From Chromera velia (Eukaryota > Sar > Chromeraceae): a DNA stretch of 64,000 nt. Location: NCBI GenBank assembly GCA_018398765.1, contig JAHBMJ010001084.1, forward strand, positions 45,350 through 109,349. The letters run 5' to 3'. The translations under genes and the position numbers were made by a program. Below, piece by piece: positions 34,962-47,100 of the stretch; the first letter of the stretch is position 1, and each line of letters opens with the position of its first letter. The notes under the pieces were generated by a model. It was given only the letters and a program-made list of their open reading frames with translations, ran no database searches and was not told the DNA's origin.

Positions 34962-36022
34962 CTGCGCCCGCTTAGAATGTGTGCCGGTCGGTACTCAGAG
35001 ACACCTTTATGGAAGCTGCACAAGGATAGAGTCCTTCCTGTCTGGATCGGCCGAATTGATTGATGCTGTGTTTCTTCCTTCGTTGTTTTTGCAGGTACAA
35101 GGAGAGACCTTTACGGAAGAAGTTCAAAAGACTGATGTGTCTGTACACGCCTCTCTGGTCCTTCCAGGACTGGGGGGAAACTTTCGGGCACGCACTTGAG
35201 CATCATGAGAAGCTTCCAGCAGAGGTTCTTGACACATTCGGGGCCGAGATTCCTGTCAAGACGACAGAGAACACGAAAGTGCCCCAAGAGCAATTTCACT
35301 ACCTGAGAGAATATGAAAGGTCAGTCAGTCGGTCGGTCGGTTGGCACGTCATTGAAAGGAGCGCTACATTGATTTCGTTGCTTCCATATTCGTCTCCTAA
35401 GTTTTTGTTCTCCCTCCGGACCCTCAATTGACGATGTGTTGCGGCCTTCTTGGGCTCTCCTGTGGGGTCAAAGAAAGACGAGGGGAAGTGAAGCTGGAAA
35501 AGCCAGGAAGTCCAATGGGAAGGGAGCGCTGAAGGAACGCATGCATGACGAGACTCTAAGTGGGAAAGTGAGTGAGTGAGTGAGTGAGGGTGTGAGTGTG
35601 TGAGTGTGTGTGCGTGTGTGTGTGTGTGTGTGTGCGTGCGTGCACGGACAGGCAGTCCCATGAATGCAATGGAGACACTGTCAAATATAGCGTTTTTTTT
35701 CTTGTACTGTCCCTGTGTTTGTTTGTTTGCTTATCAATACCTTGGGATGGTTTTGCTGGTGGTTCAAGTAGTCGATGCTCATCCACTGAAACTGGCGCAT
35801 GGTCTTTTTGGTTTCTCATTCTTCCGATGGGCTTTGCCCTTTCCTGATCATCATTTCCATGCGATAGAAACTTGAGTTTGGATTCTTCTTTCCCCACGCC
35901 AATCGATGGACGCCGATCTCTTGTTTTACGATCTGCATCATTTGCGCCCATTCAGGTACTATGAAGACGATCCAGGGGGGACATCGTTACAAGCAGGGCA
36001 GAAAAGACTTGTGACTGTATGA
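31818..36022 (+). CDS. Unrecognised five-exon protein, ~543 aa, possibly organelle-targeted
   Basis: Exons are 31818-32815, 33261-33423, 33923-34101, 35095-35319 and 35956-36022. The phases join exactly (1632 nt). Every intron is GT-AG; donors include CG|GTGGGC and AG|GTCAGT. The start is the ATG at 31818; the N-terminus MVTPTQFLFCFLFLSGGF is hydrophobic and is followed by ~60 residues rich in Arg, Ser, Pro and His with few acids, compatible with a signal plus transit peptide. The mature part is rich in Trp, Tyr, His and charged residues (NAKWWYQLPYTQLNYYQAI, GWEDMIDPHPEPDGCSRC, WSFQDWGETFGHALEHHEK). It has no membrane span after the N-terminus. I do not recognise the family. Several introns hold (GT)n or (CT)n tracts. 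The gene model is better supported than any function. Confidence 0.7.
34160..34490. repeat. Cluster of dinucleotide and GTGA repeats in intron 3
   Basis: (GAGT)n near 34160-34200, (GT)n near 34222-34264, CA-rich stretches near 34360-34430, (GC)n near 34429-34445 and (GA)n near 34462-34489 lie between exons 3 and 4 of the five-exon gene. Further (GT)n tracts are at 34923-34962 and 35612-35636. Confidence 0.9.
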
Positions 36023-38519
36023 AATCGATCGATACAATATGATTATAAATAAATAATGATTCGAATATAAATAAATGATCAAGATCTTGAATTGATTGAT
36101 TGATTGATAATCATTGATTGATTAATTGTGAAGTTCCCTAGGAAGTTCCCTAGGCAGTTCCGCTTTCAAGTTAGGATTGATTGATTGATTAATTTATTGA
36201 TTAATTATGAAGTTTTCTATAAAGTTCTGCTTTAGGACGTTCGCGTTATTTTTTAGTAATCTCTATCCATTCTTTACAGGATTACATTGTGTTCGGGGCC
36301 GAAGCCCTAGACCTGCGTGGCAGTTATCTGGCGTCCGCCTTGCATCATACATCGATGTACATTACTTCACACCATGTATGCATACATGCAACGTCACATT
36401 ATATCATAACACATGCAATCTTGCACCACACTTTTAAACCATTATACCTGCTGGAAAAATATGGATGCATTTGAAAGAGGGAAAAAGCTAAACCGTTCTG
36501 GTCAGTGTGCTCGCATCAATTACCTTTTAGAGAAAAGAAGGGAAAAGAAAAAGAACTTCGTTTAAAAACAGAAAGGAAAAGATGTGAAGAATATAAAATA
36601 AAATGTAAGAATAGAAAGAAAGGGAGAAAAGGGAACCACAAGGGTTCAAGTTTATGCTTGCGATGTTCAAAAAGTTTAACTGTTTTTCATAAGAAGAGAA
36701 GACGGAAGAAAGACTAACCAAGAAAAGAAAGTTGATACCTGCAAGCGGGGCATCCCTGTGAGCAGTATGACGCACTCACAGAATAAAACAAAAAGGGATT
36801 ACGCCAAACGACCCTCTCTCACCCTCCCTAATCATCTTTCCCTCACTGTTCAAGCTTCATTTCTCCCTCCCACGGACAACTCATGATCAGCGAGACAGCG
36901 TGAGCTTGCCGAATCTCCTCTGTCATTCCTCCAACGCAGCCGCCACCGCTGTGTACACAGGAAGCATACTGACTTCCCACTCTCTACTGGATCTGTAAAT
37001 CAAAAACTGTGCTGGTACCTGTCGTGAAACCACCCCCTCCATAAGCGGTCTGCCCCCTGCAGGCCGGACGTCTTACCCACAGCTGTGTAAGATAGCAATG
37101 CGTCCAAGCTTCTCAGCAAACATCTTCTTATACTGAAAAATAAGGGGATAAAACCCAGAGTTGTCGCTTGCAGGATCAAAACTTGAGAAGTCTTCCTCAG
37201 AGTCTGAGAAAGAAGGAATCGGCCTCCAGACTGAGTTAGACTCAGCCGTTCCATGAGGAATACGAGGAAGAATGCTCTCAGACTGAGTCACTGGCGAGAC
37301 CGGATAACTTTCAAGAGGCAGTAAGGCACGCCCGCGCTTGGAGCAACTTCTCTGCAGGTGAACACTGTGCAGTGGAAGACGCCTACAAATTTGTCTGACA
37401 CGGTTGTACGCTGGAAGAGGCTTGTGCTTTTGTGTGACGCGGCTGTGTGGTGGGAGGCGCCTGTGCTTTTATGTTAGGTGACTGTGTGGTGGGACACCCC
37501 CATGCTTTTGTGTGAGGCAGCTGTGAGGTGGGAGACGCCCATGCTAAGCGTTAAGAAGCTGGGTGTCTTACTTTTTTTTTTGTCAATCATGAAGTCAAGC
37601 CAAGTCAAATACTTAGTCAAGTGATAATATACCCTAGACTAAGTCTGTAAGCTAGATTTATACGATCTTTCTCTAGTGTCTTTAGTAGTGTCTTCCCGGT
37701 CCTGTGGTGGGTTAGTCTACATCCCACCTAGGCATACCTAGGCATAGCTTCTGTCCGTCATCTCTGTTAGATACTTTGCATAGCAGCGTATGCCTTCTGG
37801 ATTCATAGGGTACATTTTCTCATTCAAAAACAAAAAAATGATACGGGTCACGTTCGTTTCCAACTAGATCCTCTCCAGGTTCCGCCAGCTCCAGCTAGAT
37901 ACTGCTAGATACACCTCTCCATGCATGGGAGTCGAATAGGCCTGGCCTAACCTGGCCTAATCCAGAGCATGCGTGCAAACACGATGCATGCAAGCCTTGC
38001 AAGGTTGGAATTAAACTTAAGATAACAACAACACAGACCCTATTCCTAGGTAGGATGCATACCGGGCCCTATTACCGGCCAGATACAGGACCGGAGAGAC
38101 ACTGTAAAGAATTAACTCCGCGTGCAACATATGTGCAACATGGATGCATTAGGTAATCTCACTTATAAAACGACATTTTTGAGCTTGGATGGGACAGTGT
38201 GACTGTAGACGGATGGCTGCCTGACCTGGCCATGCGGGCATATGCGTGCGTGCGTCATAGAATATTGCACATGCATGCAGTCGCACGGATACCAATCTGT
38301 TGCCACCGTCTCTCTCTGTTCTTTTCTTTTTTCCGACCAATCTCAAATGAAAAGTGGCACAGAAGCTACGACATTCAAAACGAAGACCAGATCTGAGATC
38401 GTAATAATTTTCCGATGCAATTCGTACTGTTTTCAGGCTAAAATAGCGATATTTTTTATCTTTTCATTTCTGTTTGGCGTGTAGAAAAGCCTGGAGCAGG
38501 GGGGCGGCTACGCCGCCAG
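36023..38519. other. Intergenic region with duplicated and tandem repeats
   Basis: No convincing gene. A ~60 bp imperfect duplication (TTGATTGATT...GAAGTT...CTTTAGG) spans 36089-36235. A minus-strand protein-like stretch near 37290-37075 (ESILPRIPHGTAESNSVWRP, ending at a GGTAAG) may be a lone or dead exon. Diverged tandem units follow at 37363-37555. Confidence 0.45.
37363..37555. repeat. Diverged tandem repeat, about 4 units of ~50-58 bp
   Basis: Units share a core close to GCTTTTGTGTGA, then GGCTGTGTGGTGGGAGACGCC, then CATGC. Copies differ at several positions, so the array is old. Confidence 0.75.
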
Positions 38520-39392
38520 ATGATGGCTCATCCTCTACATCCTTTACTCTATGAAAGTTGGCAGCGGGTAAGTGCAGGAACATGTGACTAGGTAGAGAGA
38601 GAAGAAGTTGAACGCGTTTTGAGAGAAAGAGATGTAGAAGTGGGAAGCCAGAAGGTAGTCCGAGACGATCACGTAAATTATGTGTTGCTGGGAGTGACGT
38701 CGCCTGGAGAAACTCTCCGGATATGGTGTGGAACGGAAACGGCAGGCCCACAGAATAGAGGAAAGAAAGCTAAACAGATTGCTGCTGCTCGCATATTCGG
38801 TTTGGGAAAACCGAAAGCTTTTTTCTTTGATTTCTCGTCAGAGCCAGGGAAAGGGACGCCATGGCTGTCTTGTTTAGACAGAAGCAGCGTGAGGGTATAT
38901 GTGGTGGATGTTGTGAAATCACAGACAGTCTCCTACGAAGTGGAGGCTGATTTCACAGGTGCTCTTTATGCAATAGAATATGCGAGAGGGCGAATTATGA
39001 AATGGACCCGTCCTTTCAAGAAAATCCAAGTGCGGGGCGCATTCATAGGAAGGGGGGAGATGGAGAAGCTAGAAGAAGAGACCATAAGAGGTCTCCTTTT
39101 TACCTATGGGCCCGAGTGGAAGGCTCGGATGGTCGATGAGGATGGAACATGGCTCTATGGATTGCCCCTGTTGTGGGCGCATGTGTGTGGCCACTGTTTT
39201 CATTGTGGGGGGTGTGTAAGAGAGTGTGGCGGTGTAAGAAGTTGTTCGGTTGTTCTTCCCCCTTTGCCTCCCCGTAGAGGCGTTGGACGGCCTCGCAATG
39301 CATGTGACATCTGCCGAAGAGACCCCAGAAACGTCAGGTGCCTGCAAGATGGTCAGTGCGCTGCCCGTGCAGAAGCTCGTGCAGAGACTTAA
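38520..39392 (+). CDS. Unrecognised Cys-rich protein, ~282 aa, one 24 nt intron or a premature stop
   Basis: An ATG at 38520 opens MMAHPLHPLLYESWQR. The frame then meets TAG at 38589-38591, after which it is open for 267 codons to 39392. Removing 38568-38591 (GTAAGT...CTAG, 24 nt) restores one 282-residue frame. The middle (FGLGKPKAFFFDFSSEPGKG, VDVVKSQTVSYEVEADFTGA, WTRPFKKIQVRGAFIGRG) looks like a compact beta-rich domain. The C-terminus has two Cys clusters, CGHCFHCGGCVRECGGVRSC and CDICRRDPRNVRCLQDGQC, that could bind zinc. I recognise no family. It could also be a recent pseudogene with one nonsense mutation (CAG to TAG). No neighbour suggests a function. Confidence 0.5.
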
Positions 39393-40504
39393 TTTAGAAA
39401 ATAACAGACATTTGAGTGTTTTTATACTTTTTGTGAGTTATTACTGAGTTCTCTATTTAAAATAAAATTTATACTTGTGTGGCTGATTTCTATCTATTTT
39501 TTTAGAGATTTGTTGTTTTTTTCTCTATAGAAAGTCCCTACGATGTCTATTTATGATTGAGATTACCTAATGTGCATGTACGTTATTGATATAATAGAAA
39601 TAATGCACATGCATGCCTGTATAAACTCACCTAACTCTCTTTGTCTTGGAGTACTACAAGATTTTTGTGACTTTCTGCGCCATATGAGCTTGAGCTTAAG
39701 TGCAGCGCCGTCCGGCACTTTTGCTCAATTTCTTGAATCGGAATAGTAACAGGGGAAAGACAGCCCCTGTAGCATGCAACGCATGTCCCGTCTCGTGAAT
39801 ACATACATGTATCACTCAACAACTGAGAACTGATCGAAGGTTGCCAGCACAGTACTCCGCTCCCTCCCTCTGAATGTCAGAATGCCGACCGGCCCACCGA
39901 CTGAAGGAGAGAGGAAGACCAGCGGTGAAGCTGGGACTGTCACGGACTCGCGTCTCTTTGAGATCGACCCGGAGACTTCTACAGGTCTTTAGCGGTCTGC
40001 ATTCATGGGAAGGTTTAAAATTTCGTGCTGCCATATTTGGCCGGGACACGTGAGAAGGGAGTGTCTCTATCACTGTGATGTGCCGAGCAGTATGAGTGGG
40101 GTAAGGGCAATCAATATCCACATATAGACGGAGGGGCAGACAGACATGTTTGGATGTGTACAGGTTTGTGCACTCTGTAGAATGCAATGCAATCAGTCGT
40201 GTACGTATGTGTCCATTGACAGCCAAAGGATCTCCGTGGCATGCTTCCTGTCTCCTGCACTTGCGCCGCTCTCGCTTACTTTCCTCAGCTTCCCGTTTTG
40301 CTCCTTTCCAGGAGGTCATTTCTCAAGATAGGAAGATCTCAGGGAGAATTTGAGTCAAGAGAGAGACCGCATGCACGAAGGCAGCAAGATTGCCTAGAGG
40401 TGTACTGGAAACAAGAAAAGGGAAATAAATGAAAGACCGCCACCGCCGCATCATTTTCCCTTCCCCATCCGCTTGAAGTTCCCCCCCTCCATGCGTCCTT
40501 ACAG
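39393..40504. other. Spacer, probably containing unseen 5' exon(s) of the RCC1-CCP gene
   Basis: The exon at 40505 starts in mid-protein after an acceptor CTTACAG, so at least one upstream exon with the signal peptide must exist. No candidate could be fixed with confidence. A pyrimidine tract ending TTTCCAG at 40310 is one possible acceptor. Confidence 0.4.
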
Positions 40505-42217
40505 GTTGGCCCACGCCGATTTCGGCCGCGGCGCTGGGCGAATCCCACTCTCTGGTGCTCGCTGGGGGGCGGGTGATGAGTTTCGGAGAAGGGATGGTGA
40601 TTTCTGAGGACCTGTGGATCGACAGGCTGGGGTTTGAGGCCGCCCATCATCCCCGGTTCACTCCGACCGAGATCCCAGGGCTGACGGATGTTGAGGACGT
40701 GTGCGCAGGAAGGATTTTCTCCCTGGCCCTGTTGAAGAACGGGACCGTGCTGACATGGGGGCAGCAGTACGGTGCGGAGAGCGTAACCGACTTCTATCAG
40801 CTTCCCTCAGAAGTGGACCCTCCCGAGGCTGGACAGTGGAATGGAAGGGTGGTCGGGATTGCCTGTGGAGCAACTTACAGGTACTTACATGCGTTTCGAA
40901 TGTTTTGCGTCTGTAGAGACAGGCAGACAGAAGGAGAATGAATGAGTGCCATGTTGAAGTTCTCCTTTTTTGGGGCCGCAGAGTAAAGTGATCAACAGAC
41001 CCAGGACTTTCTTCGGAATGGCCTTCCCTTCCCTTCCATTCGCTCTTTTCCTTCCCTTCCTCTCACTCTTTTCCTTCCCTTCTCCCCTTCTGCATCCTTC
41101 CCTTCCCTTCTGCCCTTCTGCATCCTTCCCCGCCTCCTTTCATCTCGTTTTTCTTTCTCATTTGCTCCCTGCCTCCCGCCTCTGTCTCTCTCTTTGCCTT
41201 TGCCCCTGCCGTGCCTCCCTACCTCTTCGGTCCTTGCATTCCCCCAGTTACACCCGCCTTTCTCTCCTCCCTCTCTCCCTCTCTCTGATCAACGTACCCA
41301 GCTCTCCTTGTAGCGACTCTAGCTCTGCATTTGTGCGTCGCCCAGCCATGCATCTCCGCAGTGATGTCTCTTCCTTCCTTCACGTATTTGTTTGTGTGCC
41401 TTCCCTGAACGTTAGACTGGACCCTCCTCCCTCACTCCTGTTCTTTGCATATTTCAATTCTGTGATCATATCGATCTATTTGCATGCAGCGCTGTGTGGA
41501 CAGACAAAGGGGCTCTGTACACTTGGGGGTCCCTTTCCGGGTCCACCAACCTGAAGCAGCTCAAAGAGAAAGGGAATCTCCAAAAGAGGCCCCCCATGGC
41601 CATGGCATGTCACCCCCCGGGAAAAGAGGGGATCCCACGACCCACCCAGGTGGAGCACCTGAGAGACGTCAAGGTTCTCGGAGCAGTCGGACACAGGAAC
41701 CACCTGCTGGTCATTCCGGAGGACCGAGGAATGTTCTTCCTCTGCAGCAACCATGCAGGTGAGAATATATGTATAAATATTCTCAGCTCCTCGCCCGTTC
41801 AGAGGATCGAGGAATGATCTTCCTCTGCAGAAACGGTAGCCGTGCAGGTAGGTCTGCGTGTCTGCATGGTACAACTGTACAAAGAGACACAGCTAGAAGG
41901 TGCATGTATGTATACGCGCTGTCATGTATGTATACGCGCTCAGAGTTGGGTGGGATGCAGCTAGGCAGGTAGGTGTATGCACATGCACACAGCCATCGCC
42001 CTTGTGGTCTAGTGTCGTCACAGGACCTCAAAGAAAGCTGACACGTGCTTTCTTTCTGTGTGGAAGTACATCCGAAGTGCTACATGTATGTATGTATGTG
42101 TGTGCGTTTATATGCGCGTCTCTATGTATGTATGTATGTGTGTGTGTTTATATGCGCGTCTCTATGTATGTATGTATGTATGTATGTTGTGTTTGTGACT
42201 CTCTCTCTCTTCTCTCT

Positions 42218-42256
<39 letters not shown>

Positions 42257-44098
42257 GTCTGTCTGTGCGTGCATTACAGGACTTGGAAAACCAGAAGATG
42301 AACAGAAGTCTACCGCTCCCCCTGCCCAAAGATTTGTTCTGCGCTCTGCGGGGGGCATCGAGAATCCCAAAGTCGTGGGGGTGGCATTGGGTGACTTGCC
42401 CGGGGCCAACGTCACGTTGCGCTTCGTTCTCCTGATTTTAGAGGGAAACGGCAGGAGACGGCTCTTCGCCTTAGACCCAGATGGGAAGCAAGAGCTTATC
42501 GAGCAGGGGACACCGTTGTATGAAGTGAAGTTTTCCGACAATGGGGTGCCCCTAGATGTTGTTGAGGTCAGCGTTCAGAAGAACCGGGCTCTGGTCCTTC
42601 TCTCTGACAGCACGGTCAAAGTGCTCACACTCTACCTGGTGGACGACCAAGTGTTTTTCGGAGAACCGATGCCGGTAGAAGCGCTGCGAAATTCCTCACT
42701 CAAGTTACCCAAGGCCATCAGTTTAGGGACAAATTGGATTGTCATCACGAGGACGGGACCCAAGGGACCGTTTTTGCCGAAAGAGGAGTTGGCTTGGGGA
42801 AGGGGTCAGTATGGGATTGGGCGATACAAGAGCTCCGAAAGCCTTCGAACATTTGAACCTCTGGAACGTCCCGCACTCGCAAAGGGTCAGTCGGTCTTGA
42901 CGAAAATGGACCGAAGGACAACGTTTTCATACAGACTGCCACCCTCCCCCCAGAGGCCATCAATGCATCAGTCAACTCTTGGCTGGACATTGTCTCCCTC
43001 CTTTTCTTTTCTGTCTGTTTGCCTCTCTACCTCTCTGCTGCATGTGCGCACACTGATTGCGAGGGAACTGCATGGTATCGCGTTCCGGATAGGTTCCATG
43101 AATGGATAATTAACAGATTAACACAGAATAGTGCTGAAACATTCATTCAATCTCACTGCAGAGAGAATACTGCTGAAACATTCATTCAATCTCACTGCAT
43201 GCATAATGAATGAGTCGCAGGGCGGTGGTGTCGACTTCCCGAAAAGTTCAACTTCAAACGGGGGCGCGGAAGAATCGATCGGTATCCGAAAGAAGTGATG
43301 AACCAGCCGAAAGATAAGAAAACTGGGTTTCCGGTCTACCCCGATCTCGTTACGCGCAATTCAAGGGGGAAAGAAGCGTTTCGTCCTCACAAATGGCTCG
43401 AATTGGGGGACATGTTCCGATACAGCTGCGACGGGACCTATCAATGGAATTTTTACGAGACCGGCGTTTTCTATCCCCCCGAGGTTCCGAGAATGGGGGG
43501 CTCAAATTGCACACACAGGAGGGGGACAGAAGACGGGGAACCTTCAATGGACCCGCCGTTGGACGAAATTGAATGCAGTCAGTCTGTTATTTCCCTGGTA
43601 CCTTCACATTTGAGCTTTTCTTGAACGCACGTACATGCAGAGAGTTGCTTATCTCATGTTTTCGATCTTTCCCCTGAAGGTTCCTGAAAAAGCGATTGTG
43701 GCAAACTTTCTTTTCTTCTTTCCTTCCTTCCTTCCTTCCTTCCTCCCTTCCTTCCTCCCTTCCTTCCTTCTTTCCTTCCTTCCTTCCTCCCTTCCTTCCT
43801 TCCTTCCTTCCTCCCTTCCTTCCTTCCTTCCTTCCTTCCTCCCTTCCTTCCTTCCTTCCTTCCTCCCTTCCTTCCTTCCTCCCTTCCTTCCTCCCTTCCT
43901 TCCTTCCTTCCTTCCATTGGCGCCGTTCCTTTCTTCATTCTTTGTGTGCACGTGAAGACTGTGGCTGCTGGTGATTGCCTTTTTTTCTTTCTGGTCTGTG
44001 TGATCCTCCTGACTCCTCCTGTTTGTCTGTCTGTCTGTCTTCGCAAGGGTATACCTGTTTGTCTGTATTTGTAATGTAAGGCTGTTTGTTTGTTTGTC

Positions 44099-44131
<33 letters not shown>

Positions 44132-47100
44132 GCATGTGTAGATCTGTTTGTAAAAGCGGACATCTGGACCTCGACATACTGTACCACAGTCAGTTAATCT
44201 TCCTGCCTGCCTGCCTGTTTTTTGCTTCTTCAGGGGGATGTGAGGTTCCGCCTGAATGGCTTCCGACCCCGAACGGCACCTCTTCGCGTTCTTCGACGCT
44301 CCCACTTTTCATAACGGGGATGAGCTATGTCTCGCCCTTGAACGTCGAATTTCCGTTCAATCCGGAGGCCCCTGTAGGCCTGAAGTGGCAGCTCCACTTC
44401 GACTGCCCCACAGGAGTTCTCTCATCGACAAAAGCGCACTGTATGAATCTTTATGACCGCGCAGTCTTCTCACCCAACTCGACGGAACTCTTCTGCAGTC
44501 AGTCAAAACACCCAAAAGGAGTGGATGGTCAATGAGTGAGTGACAGAGAACAACCAGAAATTCTCGAGTAGAGAGCCGATCCTCGGCAAGACTCCGAGGC
44601 CGGATGACCAAATAGGTCTAATTTCAGTTTTACTTTCGAAGGCAAATGAATGTGCAGCTCAGGGGGAGAAGAGAGAAGAGCAAGTGGGGTATTCCAAAGA
44701 AGAGAAGGCGACCACATGGAAAGCACACATCACTGACTGTGCCCCCCCCTCCTCCGAACGAGCCACATGACTGTACCCCACATGAATGAAATGCCTTAAA
44801 TTTCCGAGGTTCCCTGCCGGAGAATATAGACAGTCTGTCTCTGAGTAGGGTCATCTTGCAACTTTCTTAATTGCATCATGGTTTTTCAACATCTCCAAAC
44901 GAGGATTCAGGCATTTCCAAAAAGAAAAGAGGATTCAGGCATTTCCAAAAAGAAAAGAGGATTCAGGCATTTCCAAAAAGAAAAGAGGATTCAGGCATTT
45001 CCAAAAAGAAAAGAGGATTCAGGCATTTCCAAAAAGAAAAGAGGATTCAGGCATTTCCAAAAAGAAAAGAGGATTCAGGCATTTCCAAAAAGAAAAGAGG
45101 ATTCAGGCATTTCCAAAAAGAAAAGAGGATTCAGGCATTTCCAAAAAGAAAAGAGGATTCAGGCATTTCCAAAAAGAAATGAGGATGCAGATTCAGACAG
45201 ATGCCGCTAGCTGCATCTGACTAGGCATCCTGATGAGGGAAAAGCTAGGAGGCTGAGAGGAGTTCCGTTGATTGCAAGCAAGCCTTTAAATTGCTTATTG
45301 AACGAATGCATGCATGGCATTCAATTTGCAGCCGGGTGCGCAGTGCCAGACTTCCGGTCTTCCGAGGTCTTCCCCCTGAGAGTGGAGGTTCGAAAGAAGA
45401 CAGAGGACGGTGATCATTCTGCAGAGACAGCAGGGACAGAGGCAGAAGGAGAAGAAGGGTGGAGGGAATACGAAAAGGGAGAAGCAATAGGAGTGGGAGA
45501 TCGTCTGCGGCTTCTCTGTGACTCTGGGACGCTGGCAGCGGCGGCGACAGAGAGCGCGGTGTCAGACCGGAAGGCGGATGAGCAGTTGTCTTCCTCGGGA
45601 GTTGAGTGCCAGTGGAGGGACGAGAAGGACAAACAGAAAAGGACTGAGTACCCAACATTCAAGGACACCCAGGACACTTCTTACCTCTTCTGCAGTGAGT
45701 AGAGTGGTGTCTTTCTCAATCTGATTTGGTTCCTGCATGTGTGGCCGGGTGCGTTAACGACTCTATCGATCGATGAAAGGGAAAGAAAAGCTTCACGTCT
45801 CTTCCACGATCACAATCCCTCTCTCCCAGCTAGATAGATTAATCATCGCCAACCGAACAGAATTAATCTGATTTGATCGATCGATCTGTACGATTGAGCT
45901 AGGACAATTAATGGGAAGTGAAGACCTCCAACAGACAGAAAAAGTAGAATTAAATCAGGAGCTTGATCGAAGTCGAAGTGCCCGAATTTCTCCAGTATTC
46001 GCGTGTCTGTATGCAGAGATACACTTTATACTGAAATTCATTTTTTTAGACCGAGAAAATTGTACCTCTGTAGAACTGCATTTCTCAAGTACTCGCGTGT
46101 ACGTTTGTATGCAGAAGGTTGCTTAGTACCGCGCACGTGAATAGAGCTGCGGACAGGAAGGCAATGAACAAAGGGAAAGGCAAAAAGAAAATTCTGCTGG
46201 TCGATTCTCCCGGAAGACTATTCATGAAACTCCATTTATTCTATTCACTCATGCAGAAGGGTGCTCAGTGCCGCGCGCCTGGCTTCGCGGGGAGCAGCTC
46301 TGGGTGGATTCCCGCTTCACAGTGGAGGCGACCTCGATTCGCCGGAAGGGGAGCGACGAGACAGAGAGTTTACAGGAGAACATGACAACGGGTGGGGGGA
46401 TCGGCATAAACGACACAATTTTTTTTTCGTGTCCCAAGGGGGGGGTGCTTCGGGTCGACGATAAGGCGAGGGTGAGGGGGGGGGCGACGTGTGTGGATCC
46501 GTTCGGAAAGCGCGAGTTCGATCTTGAAGTGTCGGCCGTGAAATGCGGTGAGTGGACTTTGTAAATGTATCTATCTATCTATCTATGTTTCTATCTGTCT
46601 ATCTGTCTGTCTGTCTCTCTGCAGGTCTCTTGTCAGTTTGTACTGTTAATTGTTTCTCCTCGATTGATCGATCCATCCTCGATCATGAACATGAAGATTG
46701 ATGAAGCGATCGAAGAATGTTTTCCTTCCATGGAGTGATCCACCGAAAAAACTCTCTGTCGGTCCATGGAAAATATTCTCTCCTGAATCCTTGTTGCTCC
46801 GCGAGCATAAAAGTTGATGGATGGAATGTCACGACGGTAAGATTCAGATCTTGTCGTTCAAAGTTGCTCTGCACACAGCAGCCCTGCGTTGTACCGTATA
46901 TAAAAGACTCGATCCGCATTTCAATCCTCCCGTGTGCATGTGCGTCGATGAGTGCACAGGGCCATCCGATGGATCGAAAATCCAACGCCTGCAGCGTGGC
47001 GTATCATGCCGTGACTGCATGTACTGAGCATGAAAAGGCTGCTTGGCTGGGAATCTGTAGGGGGCGTGATCAACCTGCCTGGGGGATTACAAACGAAAGC

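Noticed and set aside
42954-43213. Extra exon of the RCC1-CCP gene starting at the CCCCCAG acceptor (EAINASVNSWLDIV)
   Set aside because: No donor in the right phase that looks real, and direct splicing 42885 to 43221 is phase-consistent. Not fully excluded.
43635-44305. Open frames over the (TTCC)n tract, both strands
   Set aside because: Simple-repeat translation inside an intron of the RCC1-CCP gene.
44871-45210. Repeat protein with FRHFQKEKR-type units
   Set aside because: Three-frame reading of a 28 bp minisatellite in an intron.
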